Below are positions 23,663-33,157 of a DNA stretch of 52,312 nucleotides, piece by piece. The notes under the pieces are model-generated. The model did no database searches. It had not been told where the DNA came from and was given only the letters and a program-made list of their open reading frames with translations. The DNA lies in contig NZ_LT635833.1 in NCBI RefSeq assembly GCF_900128475.1, forward strand, positions 51,436 to 103,747, given 5' to 3'. Both the position numbers and the translations under genes were made by a program. Positions within the stretch are counted from its first letter, which is position 1. Each line of letters begins with the position of its first letter. Source of the DNA: Mediterranea massiliensis (GTDB lineage: Bacteria > Bacteroidota > Bacteroidia > Bacteroidales > Bacteroidaceae).

Positions 23663-24427
23663 TTAGAACCAAGTCTTGAGCTCGTCCATCAGTCCGTAGG
23701 CCGTGACATCGACCGTGGTGGGGGTAATGGCCACATAGCCGTTGGCCAGCGCCCAGTGGTCGGTATCCTCCTGGTCGGCATCCTCATCCACAAGCTCGCC
23801 CGTCAGCCAATAATAGTGGCTGTCTCCGCGATGGGCAAAGTTCTCCCATTCGTTGGTCCACTGGCCTTTCGTCTGGCGGCACACTCTGACGCCCTTCAGC
23901 TCCTGCGTGTCGGGGAAGTTCACATTGAGGCAGGTCAGTGCGGGCAGTCCCTTCTCGAGCACCAGGCGGGCAATGTCGCGGACGTAAGGTCCGGCAGCCG
24001 TGAAGTTGGCGTCGGGCTCGTGGCTGCACAAGGAGAAGCCGATGGAAGGTACTCCCTTGAGACATCCTTCGATGACGACTCCCATTGTGCCCGAGTAGTG
24101 AACGTTCGTAGCCGAGTTGTCACCGTGGTTGATGCCGCCCACCACGAGGTCGGGCTTGCGGTCGAGCACCGTCTCAAAAGCCAGCTTCACACAGTCGGCA
24201 GGATTGCCCGAGCATTTATAAACCGTCAGGCCCACATCCTTGCGCACAAGGCTATAGTGGATGGGCTCGCCTGTGGTCAGCGCACAACCCGTACCCGAAC
24301 GGGCCTTGTCGGGGGCCATCACCACAATCTCGCCCAGCGGACGGAGAAATTTCACCAACTCACTGATTCCTTTCGCAACGATGCCGTCATCGTTCGATAC
24401 CAATATCAAAGGTCTTTGATTTTCCAT
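23663..24427 (-). CDS. surE: 5'/3'-nucleotidase SurE
   Basis: A 254-residue metal-dependent phosphatase of nucleoside monophosphates. The start chosen (ATG 24427) gives the family N-terminus [17 protein letters not shown], whose NDDG binds the metal; the longer open frame begins before the promoter-like box and is rejected. Further motifs are [21 protein letters not shown] and [21 protein letters not shown]. Length is normal. A -7 match (TACCTTTG, 24465-24458) lies 30 nt upstream. It is probably cotranscribed with lpxB. Confidence 0.95.
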   Translation of the reverse strand: MENQRPLILVSNDDGIVAKGISELVKFLRPLGEIVVMAPDKARSGTGCALTTGEPIHYSLVRKDVGLTVYKCSGNPADCVKLAFETVLDRKPDLVVGGINHGDNSATNVHYSGTMGVVIEGCLKGVPSIGFSLCSHEPDANFTAAGPYVRDIARLVLEKGLPALTCLNVNFPDTQELKGVRVCRQTKGQWTNEWENFAHRGDSHYYWLTGELVDEDADQEDTDHWALANGYVAITPTTVDVTAYGLMDELKTWF

Positions 24428-24457
24428 ACTTTCACAAACGTTTTTGTTAACTCCCGG

Positions 24458-24465
24458 CAAAGGTA
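24458..24465 (-). promoter_or_regulatory. -7 box of surE-lpxB
   Basis: TACCTTTG on the minus strand, 30 nt before the surE ATG; no well-placed TTTG at -33. Confidence 0.5.
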
Positions 24466-24520
24466 GCAACTTTAAGGGGGAAATAAAAAAAAGAACCGCC
24501 AAACTTCTATAACGGTAAAA

Positions 24521-24552
24521 TTTGACAATTCGGCCAGTAACGCTTATTTTTG
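24521..24552 (+). promoter_or_regulatory. Promoter of the DUF456 gene
   Basis: TTTG (24521-24524), a 20-nt spacer and TATTTTTG (24545-24552) are a full consensus match. This places the transcript start after the in-frame codons upstream of 24571 and so supports the ATG at 24571. Confidence 0.8.
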
Positions 24553-24570
24553 CGGAAAACTCTTTCGGAT

Positions 24571-25044
24571 ATGGACATTTTGTTGATTATACTGGGCATC
24601 CTCTGCCTGCTGGCAGGTCTGGCGGGCTGCATTCTCCCCGCCCTGCCCGGCCCTCCGCTGGCCTATGGCGGCATGCTGTTGCTGCACTTTACCGACCGCG
24701 TACAGTTCGGCACCACGCAACTCGTGGTGTGGCTTGTGTTGGTTGTCGTGGTGCAGGTGCTCGACTACTTCGTGCCCCTGCTGGGCGCCAAGTACAGCGG
24801 TGGCAGCCGATGGGGCGAGCGAGGTTGCCTGGCAGGCACAATCGCCGGCCTGTTCTTCATGCCCTGGGGCATCATTCTCGGTCCCTTTCTGGGCGCCTTC
24901 ATCGGCGAGCTGCTGGGCGGACGCGAAGCGAAAGACGCCCTCCGCTCGGGCCTCGGCTCCCTGTTAGGATTCCTGCTGGGCACGGTGGTGAAATGTGCCC
25001 TGTGCGGATACTTCATCTGGAAGTTTGTGGAGGCGGTGTGGTGA
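24571..25044 (+). CDS. DUF456 family membrane protein
   Basis: A 157-residue protein with about four hydrophobic segments and the glycine-rich repeats of the family: [36 protein letters not shown] at the N-terminus, [18 protein letters not shown], and [29 protein letters not shown]. The start is taken at the ATG after the promoter rather than an earlier TTG. Function of DUF456 is unknown. It is divergent from surE and monocistronic. Confidence 0.85.
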   Translation: MDILLIILGILCLLAGLAGCILPALPGPPLAYGGMLLLHFTDRVQFGTTQLVVWLVLVVVVQVLDYFVPLLGAKYSGGSRWGERGCLAGTIAGLFFMPWGIILGPFLGAFIGELLGGREAKDALRSGLGSLLGFLLGTVVKCALCGYFIWKFVEAVW

Positions 25045-25064
25045 AACGCCCCAATCCGTCAAGG

Positions 25065-25121
25065 AAAGCAATGCTTTCTCTGTGGCAAAACATTGCTTTA
25101 TATCAGAGAAAGCATTGCTTT
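25065..25121. repeat. 18-bp perfect inverted repeat of AAAGCAATGCTTT type
   Basis: 25065-25082 (AAAGCAATGCTTTCTCTG) and 25104-25121 are exact complements; a third degenerate copy (AAAACATTGCTTT) fills the loop. It is related to the pair at 568-603. It follows the DUF456 gene by 20 bp and could end its transcript, but no T-run is present. Confidence 0.8.
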
Positions 25122-25459
25122 GCTCCAAACGTAAAAACACGCACAGCCTCCCCGCACATTTCGTCCTCATTACCAGCGCCAAAGAGTTCAAACGGGAAAA
25201 TAAATCTTAATCTTCCCCAAGGTCCGCCCTCCAAACCCTCCAATTTCCAATATAAATATGTATATTTGCCGACGGTGGCAGAAAAGGCGAGAAAGCAGAA
25301 AGGGGGACAGGGCCGAAAGCGGGACGAAATCCTGCGACGACGCCCGCAAGTTATTAACAAAAAGGGTGACTTATCAACCGTTTTTGCAATCTCCCCCCTT
25401 TTTTTGAAGGCACTATCAGAAATAATCGCTTATTTCGCCGCCGATAAATGATAGAGAAT
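25122..25459. other. Leader region upstream of parA
   Basis: No gene is supported. TATATTTG at 25261-25268 is a -7 match that would give parA a leader of about 185 nt. The leader contains TTATTAACA (about 25352) and TTATCAACC (about 25372), which resemble degenerate DnaA boxes, then a C-rich to T-rich tract (CCCCCCTTTTTTTG). No parS-like palindrome is seen. Confidence 0.4.
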
Positions 25460-26224
25460 ATGGGAAAAATTATTGCAATGGCAAATCAAAAGGGAGGCGT
25501 GGGCAAGACTACCACCACCATCAACCTGGCGGCTTCGCTGGCCACCCTTGAAAAGAAAGTGCTCGTTGTAGACGCCGACCCGCAAGCCAACGCCTCTTCG
25601 GGACTGGGTGTGGACATCAAGCAAGCCGAATGCACTATCTACGAGTGCATTATAGACCATGCCAACGTGCGTGAAGCAATCCACGATACCGAGATTGACA
25701 CGCTGAAGGTAATCTCTTCTCACATCAACCTCGTCGGCGCCGAAATCGAAATGCTCAACCTGAAGAACCGCGAACGGATCCTCAAGGAAGTGCTCGCGCC
25801 GCTGAAAGACGAGTTTGACTATATTTTGATAGACTGTTCGCCGTCGTTGGGGCTCATCACCGTCAACGCGCTTACCGCCGCCGACTCGGTCATCATCCCC
25901 GTACAGGCCGAATACTTCGCCCTCGAAGGCATCAGCAAGCTGCTGAACACCATCAAGATCATCAAGTCGAAGCTCAACCCGGGCCTGGAAATCGAAGGCT
26001 TCCTGCTGACGATGTACGACTCGCGCCTGAGACAGGCCAACCAAATCTACGACGAAGTGAAACGCCACTTCCAGGAACTGGTGTTCAAGACCGTCATCCA
26101 GCGCAACGTGAAACTGAGCGAAGCGCCCAGCTACGGCCTGCCCACCATCCTCTACGATGCAGACTCTACCGGCGCCAAGAACCACATGGCACTGGCCAGG
26201 GAGCTGATAGAAAGAGAAAAATAA
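25460..26224 (+). CDS. parA: Chromosome-partitioning ATPase ParA/Soj
   Basis: A 254-residue ParA-type ATPase with the deviant Walker A KGGVGKTTT (about residues 10-18), VVDADPQANASSG and DYILIDCSPSLGLITVNAL. It binds DNA non-specifically as an ATP dimer and, with ParB-parS, moves the replicated origin. MGKIIAMANQKGG is used as the start because it is the usual family N-terminus; an ATG 12 bp upstream is possible. parB follows by 21 bp. The chromosomal type is inferred from housekeeping neighbours. Confidence 0.95.
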   Translation: MGKIIAMANQKGGVGKTTTTINLAASLATLEKKVLVVDADPQANASSGLGVDIKQAECTIYECIIDHANVREAIHDTEIDTLKVISSHINLVGAEIEMLNLKNRERILKEVLAPLKDEFDYILIDCSPSLGLITVNALTAADSVIIPVQAEYFALEGISKLLNTIKIIKSKLNPGLEIEGFLLTMYDSRLRQANQIYDEVKRHFQELVFKTVIQRNVKLSEAPSYGLPTILYDADSTGAKNHMALARELIEREK

Positions 26225-26245
26225 AGAAAAAGGAAACTGACAGAT

Positions 26246-27136
26246 ATGGCACAAAAAAGAAATGCATTAGGACGCGGCCTGGACGCACTGCTCTCCATGG
26301 ACGACGTGCAGACCGAAGGTTCCTCTTCCATCAACGAAGTGGAGCTCTCGAAAATCAGCGTCAACCCCAACCAGCCGCGACGCGAGTTCGACCCCACCGC
26401 CCTGCAGGAACTGGCCGACTCCATCGCCGAGATAGGCATCATACAGCCCATCACGCTGCGCAAGCTCTCGGACGACGAGTACCAGATCATTGCCGGCGAG
26501 CGTCGCTTCCGTGCCTCGCAGATGGCAGGCCTCACCAGCATACCCGCCTACATCCGTACTGCCGACGACGAGAACGTCATGGAAATGGCCCTCATCGAGA
26601 ACATCCAGCGTGAAGACCTCAACTCGGTGGAAATAGCCCTGGCCTACCAGCACCTGCTGGAGCAGTATGGCCTGACGCAGGAACGCCTGAGCGAACGCGT
26701 GGGCAAGAAACGCACCACCATCGCCAACTACCTGCGCCTGCTGAAGCTGCCTGCCCCCGTGCAGATGGGCCTGCAGAACAAGCAGATAGACATGGGGCAC
26801 GCCCGTGCACTGGTGACGCTGGACAACCCCAAGCTGCAAGTAAAGATATACGAAGAAATATTGGAACACGGCTACTCCGTCCGCAAAGTGGAAGAGCTCG
26901 TCAAGTCGCTGAGCGAAGGCGAAGCCGTGAAAAGCGGAGGACGCAAGATTGCCCCCAAGCGGGCCAAGCTGCCCGAAGAGTTCAACCTGCTGAAACAGCA
27001 GCTCTCGAACTTCTTCAGCACCAAGGTCCAGCTGACCTGCTCCGAAAAAGGAAAAGGTAAAATCAGCATCCCCTTCAACAACGAAGAGGAGCTGGAGCGC
27101 ATCATCGGCATCCTCGACACGCTGAAAGACAAATGA
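26246..27136 (+). CDS. parB: Chromosome-partitioning protein ParB/Spo0J
   Basis: A 296-residue CTP-dependent DNA clamp. It has the N-terminal tail KRNALGRGLDALL that contacts ParA. The ParB/Srx CTP-binding domain follows (NPNQPRREFD, GERRFRASQMAG, ALIENIQREDLNSVEIA). A central helix-turn-helix binds parS (TQERLSERVGKKRTTIANYLRLL), and a C-terminal dimerisation domain is present. Length is normal. The stop overlaps the next ATG (ATGA), so the DUF5683 gene is translationally coupled. No parS was found in the window. Confidence 0.95.
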   Translation: MAQKRNALGRGLDALLSMDDVQTEGSSSINEVELSKISVNPNQPRREFDPTALQELADSIAEIGIIQPITLRKLSDDEYQIIAGERRFRASQMAGLTSIPAYIRTADDENVMEMALIENIQREDLNSVEIALAYQHLLEQYGLTQERLSERVGKKRTTIANYLRLLKLPAPVQMGLQNKQIDMGHARALVTLDNPKLQVKIYEEILEHGYSVRKVEELVKSLSEGEAVKSGGRKIAPKRAKLPEEFNLLKQQLSNFFSTKVQLTCSEKGKGKISIPFNNEEELERIIGILDTLKDK

Positions 27137-27987
27137 CAGGAAAAAGACTTAAATATCAGATACTGACGGCCCTGCTGCTCTGCTTCGTACAGGTGGCAGG
27201 GATTGTCGTGTATGGCCAGAACCGTCCGCGGGCCGCCGGCCGCCGCTCGCACACGCTGAAGGCCGACACCACCCATCGGGCCATGACCCCCATCCGCCCC
27301 GACACCGCCAGCTTCCGGCTGACAACCGACACCTTGGGTGCCGACAGGCAGGCCGTGGCCGACAGCATCGCCGACGCCAACCGGCAGCAGCTGCTCGAGC
27401 TGACAGCCACCCCTGAGCTGAAAGGGAAAAAGGTGAACACCGACAGCCTGAGCCGCGAACTGAAACGCAAGCAATGGATGCCCAACCCCACCAAGGCCAC
27501 CTGGCTGGCACTGGTCATCCCCGGCGGCGGACAAATCTACAACCGCAAATACTGGAAACTGCCCATCGTCTACGGAGGCTTTGCCGGCTGCGCCTATGCC
27601 CTGACGTGGAACGGCAAGATGTACAAGGACTACCAGTCGGCCTACGTCGATGCCGTCAACGAGAACTGGAATTCGAGCAGCATCACCGACCTGCTTCCGC
27701 CCGGCTACATGGACCGCGTGTCGCACTCACAGCTCACCGAGACCCTGCGCAAGCGCAAGGACACCTACCGCCGCTGGCGCGACCTGAGCATCTTCGCCTT
27801 CATCGGCGTCTACCTGCTGTCCGTGGTCGACGCCTACGTCGATGCCGAGCTGTCCAACTTCGACATCGGCCCCGACCTGAGCATGAAGGTCGAACCCACG
27901 ATCTTCAACAACCAGGTGGGAGGCAGCTACACCCCCACCACGCTGAAGGACAAGTCCGTGGGTGTGCAGTGCAGCTTCCGTTTCTGA
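27133..27987 (+). CDS. DUF5683 domain protein, exported
   Basis: A 284-residue protein with an N-terminal signal or anchor (about 8-28), a Thr/Asp-rich low-complexity region (to about 105), then the DUF5683 domain: KATWLALVIPGGGQIYNRKYWKLPIVYGGFAGCAYAL, with two or three hydrophobic segments. The PGGGQIYNRKYWK motif is the family hallmark. Function is unknown; it is characteristically encoded after parAB in Bacteroidota. The ATGA overlap with parB implies matched expression. Confidence 0.85.
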   Translation: MTGKRLKYQILTALLLCFVQVAGIVVYGQNRPRAAGRRSHTLKADTTHRAMTPIRPDTASFRLTTDTLGADRQAVADSIADANRQQLLELTATPELKGKKVNTDSLSRELKRKQWMPNPTKATWLALVIPGGGQIYNRKYWKLPIVYGGFAGCAYALTWNGKMYKDYQSAYVDAVNENWNSSSITDLLPPGYMDRVSHSQLTETLRKRKDTYRRWRDLSIFAFIGVYLLSVVDAYVDAELSNFDIGPDLSMKVEPTIFNNQVGGSYTPTTLKDKSVGVQCSFRF

Positions 27988-28029
27988 CAAAATGAATACT
28001 CACTACCAAACTGATATAGAGAAAAAGAT

Positions 28030-29316
28030 ATGAAGAAACTGATCATACGTTCCGCCCTGTTGCTCGCCACCTTCCTGGCCGCTCCGCTCTGCGCCCAGGA
28101 GAGTGTCAACGTAGTCATCAACGACAACGGAACCCAACGCGAAGAGACCATCGACCTGCCCCGAAGCATGACCTACCCGCTGGACAGCCTGCTGAACGAC
28201 TGGAAGGCCAAGACCTATATCGACCTGGGCAAGGACTGCAGCACCTCGCACGAGAATCCGCTGTTCAGCGACTCGGTGTACATCGACCGCCTGTCGCGCA
28301 TGCCGGTCATCATGGAGATGCCCTACAACGAAATCGTGCGCAAGTTCATCGACATGTATGCCACCCGCCTGCGCAACCAGGTTTCCTTCATGCTCAGTGC
28401 CTGCAACTTCTACATGCCCATCTTCGAGAAAGCCCTCGACGCCTACGGCCTGCCCCTCGAATTGAAGTACCTGCCCATCATCGAGTCGGCCCTCAACCCC
28501 TCGGCCGTATCGCGTGCAGGAGCCGCCGGCCTCTGGCAGTTCATGCTCCAGACGGGTAAGATCTACGGACTGGAAAGCAACAGCCTGGTGGACGAACGCC
28601 GTGACCCCATCAAGGCCACTTGGGCCGCCGCCCGCTATCTGAAGGACCTCTACGGCATCTACAACGACTGGAACCTGGTCATCGCCGCCTACAACTGCGG
28701 GCCGGGCACCATCAACAAGGCCATCCGCCGGGCGGGAGGAAAGACCGACTACTGGGACATCTACAACTACCTGCCCCGCGAGACACGCGGCTACGTGCCT
28801 GCCTTCATTGCGGCCAACTACATCATGTCCTACTACTGCAAGCACAACATCTGCCCGATGGAAACCAACATCCCCGCAGCGACCGACACCGTTCAAGTGA
28901 GCCGCAACCTCCACTTCGAGCAGGTGGCGGATATCTGCCACGTGCCGATGGACGAGCTCAAGAGCCTCAACCCGCAGTACAAGCGCAACATCATCCCCGG
29001 CAACAGCAAGCCGCAGACCCTGCGCCTGCCTATGAATGCCATCAGCACCTTCATCGACAACCAGGACACCATCTACAATCACCGCCAGGCCGAACTGTTC
29101 AAGAACCGCCGCACGGTGGCCGTCGGCAACGGACGTACTACCACCTCCAAAGCCGTGGCCGGCACTGGCAAGCCCACCTATTACAAGATAAAAAAAGGCG
29201 ACACGCTGGGAGGCATCGCCCTGCGCTATGGTGTGAGCGTCAGCAAGCTGCGCAGCTGGAACGGACTGAGAGGCAACAACATTCGTGCAGGAAAAACGCT
29301 GAAGATATACAAGTGA
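28030..29316 (+). CDS. Membrane-bound lytic murein transglycosylase D-like, with LysM
   Basis: A 428-residue exported enzyme (signal peptide to about residue 23, LCAQ). The SLT domain (about 105-260) has catalytic Glu in PIIESALNPSAVSRAGAAGLWQFM, and NLVIAAYNCGPGTINKAI. A LysM-like stretch (about 295-345) and a clear C-terminal LysM (YYKIKKGDTLGGIALRYGVSVSKLRSWNGL) bind peptidoglycan. It cleaves glycan strands to 1,6-anhydro products. It lies 42 bp after the DUF5683 gene at the end of the parAB set, linking segregation and wall remodelling by position only. Confidence 0.92.
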   Translation: MKKLIIRSALLLATFLAAPLCAQESVNVVINDNGTQREETIDLPRSMTYPLDSLLNDWKAKTYIDLGKDCSTSHENPLFSDSVYIDRLSRMPVIMEMPYNEIVRKFIDMYATRLRNQVSFMLSACNFYMPIFEKALDAYGLPLELKYLPIIESALNPSAVSRAGAAGLWQFMLQTGKIYGLESNSLVDERRDPIKATWAAARYLKDLYGIYNDWNLVIAAYNCGPGTINKAIRRAGGKTDYWDIYNYLPRETRGYVPAFIAANYIMSYYCKHNICPMETNIPAATDTVQVSRNLHFEQVADICHVPMDELKSLNPQYKRNIIPGNSKPQTLRLPMNAISTFIDNQDTIYNHRQAELFKNRRTVAVGNGRTTTSKAVAGTGKPTYYKIKKGDTLGGIALRYGVSVSKLRSWNGLRGNNIRAGKTLKIYK

Positions 29317-29382
29317 CGCAACACAACAAGCCTTTCCCACGAAATAATTCAGGCATCACTGCTGTTTTAAGCGACAAAATGC

Positions 29383-29412
29383 TTGTCTGATGTCAAAATT
29401 TGCTTATTTTTG
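29383..29412 (+). promoter_or_regulatory. Promoter of spoT
   Basis: TTG (29383-29385), a 19-nt spacer and TATTTTTG (29405-29412). The start would be about 29418, shortly before the chosen ATG at 29441. Confidence 0.75.
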
Positions 29413-29440
29413 CAGAAAGTGAAGAAAATTGGATACGGAT

Positions 29441-31708
29441 ATGGAAGAGAACCTTGATCTGAAAGAGAAAGAGAAAGCGGAAGAAGCGATGATACAAGCA
29501 GCTTTCCAGGACCTGCTGAACTGCTACCTGGCCACCAAGCACCGCAAGCGTGTGGAAATCATCACCAAGGCATTCAACTTTGCCAACCAGGCGCACAAAG
29601 GCATCAAGCGGCGTTCGGGTGAACCTTACATACTGCACCCCATCGCCGTAGCCAAGATTGTGTGTACTGAAATCGGACTGGGTTCCACCTCCATCTGCGC
29701 CGCCCTGCTGCACGACGTGGTGGAAGACACCGACTACACCGTCGAGGACATCGAGAACATCTTCGGCCCCAAGATAGCCCAGATTGTGGACGGACTGACC
29801 AAGATATCGGGCGGTATCTTCGGCGACAAGGCTTCCGCACAGGCCGAAAACTTCAAGAAGCTGCTGCTCACCATGAGCGACGACATCCGCGTCATCCTTA
29901 TCAAGATTGCCGACCGCCTCCACAACATGCGCACCCTTGGCTCCATGCTCCCCAGCAAGCAGTACAAGATAGCCGGCGAAACGATGTACATTTACGCCCC
30001 GCTGGCCAACCGCCTGGGCCTGTACAAGATCAAGACCGAACTCGAGAACCTCAGCTTCAAGTACGAACATCCCGAGGAATATGCCACGATCGCCCAGAAG
30101 CTGGAAGCTACCGCCACCGAGCGCGACAAGGTATTCAAGGAATTCACCGCCCCCATCCGCGAGCAGCTGGACAAGATGGGCATGAAATATTACATCCTGG
30201 CCCGCGTCAAGTCCATCTATTCCATCTGGAACAAGATGCAGACCAAGCACGTGCCTTTCGAGGAAATCTACGACATCCTGGCCGTCCGCATCATCTTCAC
30301 CCCCAAGAATCTGGACGAAGAGCTGAACGACTGCTTCGACATCTACGTGGCCATCTCCAAGATATACAAGCCCCACCCCGACCGCCTGCGCGACTGGGTG
30401 AGCCACCCCAAAGCCAACGGCTACCAGGCCCTGCATGTCACCCTGATGGGCAACAACGGCCAGTGGATTGAGGTACAGATCCGCAGCGAACGCATGAACG
30501 ACGTGGCCGAACAGGGCTTCGCCGCCCACTGGAAGTACAAGGAAGGCGGCGGCAGCGAGGACGAAGGCGAACTGGAGAAATGGCTGAAGACCATCAAGGA
30601 AATCCTGGACGACCCGCAACCCGACGCCATCGACTTCCTCGACACCATCAAGCTCAACCTCTTCGCGTCGGAAATCTTCGTGTTCACCCCCAAAGGCGAC
30701 CTGAAAACCATGCCGCAGAACTGCACGGCCCTGGACTTCGCCTTCTCCCTCCACACCGACATCGGCAGCCACTGCATCGGCGCCCAGGTGAACCACAAGC
30801 TGGTGCCCCTGAGCCATAAGCTGCAGAGCGGCGACCAGGTGGAAATCCTGACCTCCAAATCGCAGCACGTGCAACCCGAATGGATGAACTACGCCACCAC
30901 GGCCCGCGCACGGGCCAAGATAGCCTCCATCCTCCGCAAGGAAGCCAAGGTCAACCAGAAGGAAGGCGAAACGATACTGGCCGACTTCCTCAAGGCCGAA
31001 GGCATCCGCATGGACGACTCGGCACTCGACAAGCTGACACGCCTGCACAACTTCCATACCCACGACGAGCTCCTGGTAGCCATCGGCAGCAAGAAGCTCA
31101 CCCTGGGCGACACCGACCGCAACGCCTTCAAGGAAAAGCCTGAAAAGAGCTGGAAGAAGCTGCTGTCTTTCTCCTTCGGCACCAACAACAAAGAGGAAAA
31201 GGAAGAAGAGGAAAAGGCACCGCAGGTAAAGGCGACGCCGGACAAGATTGATACCAAGAAAATCCTGAAACTCACCGAGGAGGCCATCTCCAAGGAATAC
31301 ATCATGGCCGACTGCTGCCACCCCATTCCGGGCGACGACGTACTGGGCTACATCAACGAGAACAACCAGGTCATTATCCACAAGCGCCAGTGCCCCGTGG
31401 CCGCCCGTCTGAAAAGCAGCTACGGCAACCGCATCATCGCCACCCAGTGGGACACGCACAAGGACCTGTCCTTTCTGGTCACCATCTACGTCAAGGGCAT
31501 CGACTGCATGGGACTGCTGAACGAAGTGACACAAGTCATCTCCCGCCAGCTGAACGTCAACATCCGCAAGCTCACCATGGAAACCAACGACGGCATCTTC
31601 GAAGGGAGAATCCAGCTGTATGTACACGACGTGGACGACGTGCGCACCATCTGCAACAACCTGAAGCAGATACAGAACATCAAGCAGGTGTCACGCATTG
31701 AGGACTAA
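29441..31708 (+). CDS. spoT: Bifunctional (p)ppGpp synthetase/hydrolase
   Basis: A 755-residue RelA/SpoT homologue. The HD hydrolase domain is active-looking, with HDVVED at 91-96. The synthetase domain has YDILAVRII and NGYQALHVTL. TGS (ALDFAFSLHTDIGSHCIGAQVNHKLVPLSHKLQSGDQVEI), a zinc-finger/helical region (MADCCHPIPGDDVLGYI) and a C-terminal ACT domain (about 680-755) follow. It makes and degrades (p)ppGpp in response to starvation. The start is set at ATG 29441, as an upstream TTG frame is unlikely. It overlaps the convergent MerR gene by a few bases. RelA cannot be excluded, but the intact HD favours a bifunctional Rel/SpoT. Confidence 0.94.
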   Translation: MEENLDLKEKEKAEEAMIQAAFQDLLNCYLATKHRKRVEIITKAFNFANQAHKGIKRRSGEPYILHPIAVAKIVCTEIGLGSTSICAALLHDVVEDTDYTVEDIENIFGPKIAQIVDGLTKISGGIFGDKASAQAENFKKLLLTMSDDIRVILIKIADRLHNMRTLGSMLPSKQYKIAGETMYIYAPLANRLGLYKIKTELENLSFKYEHPEEYATIAQKLEATATERDKVFKEFTAPIREQLDKMGMKYYILARVKSIYSIWNKMQTKHVPFEEIYDILAVRIIFTPKNLDEELNDCFDIYVAISKIYKPHPDRLRDWVSHPKANGYQALHVTLMGNNGQWIEVQIRSERMNDVAEQGFAAHWKYKEGGGSEDEGELEKWLKTIKEILDDPQPDAIDFLDTIKLNLFASEIFVFTPKGDLKTMPQNCTALDFAFSLHTDIGSHCIGAQVNHKLVPLSHKLQSGDQVEILTSKSQHVQPEWMNYATTARARAKIASILRKEAKVNQKEGETILADFLKAEGIRMDDSALDKLTRLHNFHTHDELLVAIGSKKLTLGDTDRNAFKEKPEKSWKKLLSFSFGTNNKEEKEEEEKAPQVKATPDKIDTKKILKLTEEAISKEYIMADCCHPIPGDDVLGYINENNQVIIHKRQCPVAARLKSSYGNRIIATQWDTHKDLSFLVTIYVKGIDCMGLLNEVTQVISRQLNVNIRKLTMETNDGIFEGRIQLYVHDVDDVRTICNNLKQIQNIKQVSRIED

Positions 31709-32115
31709 TGGTCTGACGACTGCAGGTTTCCAATGTTTTCCTTCAATGCCTCCACATCGTTGTAGGTGAAGGCATCGAGGGCATCGCGCATGGATACCAG
31801 TTCTTCCCGGATGTTCTTCAGGCGGTCTACCAGTTCATAGTTGCGCAAGGTAGCCTCGCGGTTGTCCTTCAGGCGCTGGCGGGCGCCGGGCAACGTCATG
31901 CCCCGTTCCTTCACCAGGTGATAGATCAGTTTCGCCGTCTCCACATCCTCCTTGCGGTACTGCCGCACTCCCCTGCCGGCTTTCTTGGGGCAAAGCTGCG
32001 GGAACTCCTTCTCCCAATAGCGGAGCAGCGACTCGTTGACGCCGAGCATGTCGGCCACCTCGCTGATGGAGTAATACAATTTCAGATTCTTGTCCTGATT
32101 CGGTACCATAGTCAT
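31705..32115 (-). CDS. MerR-family transcriptional regulator
   Basis: A 136-residue regulator. The winged helix-turn-helix is at about residues 13-80: YYSISEVADMLGVNESLLRYWEKEFPQLCPKKAGRGVRQYRKEDVE. A C-terminal coiled coil provides dimerisation. There are no metal-binding cysteines, so it is not a metal sensor of the classic type. It lies downstream of the M23 peptidase gene (42-bp gap), and its stop overlaps that of spoT on the other strand. The target is unknown. Confidence 0.88.
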   Translation of the reverse strand: MTMVPNQDKNLKLYYSISEVADMLGVNESLLRYWEKEFPQLCPKKAGRGVRQYRKEDVETAKLIYHLVKERGMTLPGARQRLKDNREATLRNYELVDRLKNIREELVSMRDALDAFTYNDVEALKENIGNLQSSDH

Positions 32116-32157
32116 GATTTAACGGTCTGTTATTCTCTTACACATTCTCGACAGCCG

Positions 32158-33126
32158 TCAATCCAGCACCTTTCCCTGGTTGGCGGCAATCTGTATCATG
32201 CGGTCGTAATCCTCGGCGCTCAGGTCCATGAAGTAGTAGTTCACGGGGTTGACCACCTGCCCCTTGACGTGCACCTCGTAGTGCAGGTGCGGGCCGGTAC
32301 TCTTTCCCGTACTGCCCACGCCGCCTATCACCTCGCCGCGCACCACCTTCTTGCCCAGCTTCGTACGGAAGTCCTGCAAGTGTGCATACCACGTCTGATA
32401 GCCAAAGCCGTGGTCGATGATGATGGTATTGCCATAGCCCGTCTGCCACCCCATCTTCACCACCGTGCCGTCGCCCGTGGCATAGACATCGGTACCCGGA
32501 TGGGCGGAGAAGTCCATGCCCGAGTGGAATTTGGTCGTACCGTAGACAGGGTCGATGCGCGTACCGTAGCCCGAAGCCGTCTGCTTCAGGTCCTTGTTGG
32601 AGATGGGCTGGATGGCCGGTATGCAGCGCAGCATCTCGTCGTGCTGCTTACACATGCGCACCACGTCGTCGAACGAGCGCGACTGGATGTACAGTTGCTT
32701 GGTCAGCATGTCCATCTTCTGCGTCGTGTTCAACACCAGTTCCGAGTTGGCCATTTTCATCAGATGCTCATAGCGGTTGGTACCGCCGAAGCCGCCCTGG
32801 CGGATGGCGGCCGGCACGGGGTCGGCCATGAAGATGACCCGATAGAGGTTGTCGTCGCGCTGCTGGATGTCCTGCAGCACGCCCATCGCTTCGTCCATCC
32901 GATGCTGAAGTACGTTATACTGGGCCTGCAGCTGGCTGTTCTCCTTCCTCAATTCCTTCTCCGAAGGCGAACCGAATATCAGCAGCAATACGATGAAACT
33001 GCCGGCACCCAATCCCATCCCGATGAACAGACGGCGTGCATAGCTCATCATCCGTTGGCGGAAAGTAGGGTAAATGCGGTCGTAAGTCTGGGTCTGCGGA
33101 TTATATATATAGTATACTTTACGCAT
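32158..33126 (-). CDS. M23-family peptidoglycan endopeptidase, membrane-anchored
   Basis: A 322-residue protein with a cytoplasmic N-terminus (RKVYYIYNPQTQTYDRIYPTFRQR), one membrane helix (about 33-52), a coiled coil (about 58-95) and a C-terminal LytM domain. Zinc ligands are seen in HSGMDFS and HLHYE (FHSGMDFSAHPGTDVYA, GKSTGPHLHYEVHV), so it is probably catalytically competent. Such proteins cut peptide cross-links for growth or division. It is divergent from alaS with an intergenic region of 186 bp. Confidence 0.92.
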   Translation of the reverse strand: MRKVYYIYNPQTQTYDRIYPTFRQRMMSYARRLFIGMGLGAGSFIVLLLIFGSPSEKELRKENSQLQAQYNVLQHRMDEAMGVLQDIQQRDDNLYRVIFMADPVPAAIRQGGFGGTNRYEHLMKMANSELVLNTTQKMDMLTKQLYIQSRSFDDVVRMCKQHDEMLRCIPAIQPISNKDLKQTASGYGTRIDPVYGTTKFHSGMDFSAHPGTDVYATGDGTVVKMGWQTGYGNTIIIDHGFGYQTWYAHLQDFRTKLGKKVVRGEVIGGVGSTGKSTGPHLHYEVHVKGQVVNPVNYYFMDLSAEDYDRMIQIAANQGKVLD

Positions 33127-33157
33127 CTTTTTGGAAATATTTCGGTTGTCTATGCGG

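Noticed and set aside
25103..25360. 85-codon minus-strand frame upstream of parA
   Set aside because: Composition is random-like, it overlaps the inverted repeat, and there is no start context.
25122..29316. parS site near parAB
   Set aside because: I looked for a TGTTnCACGTGnAACA-like palindrome around the operon and saw none.
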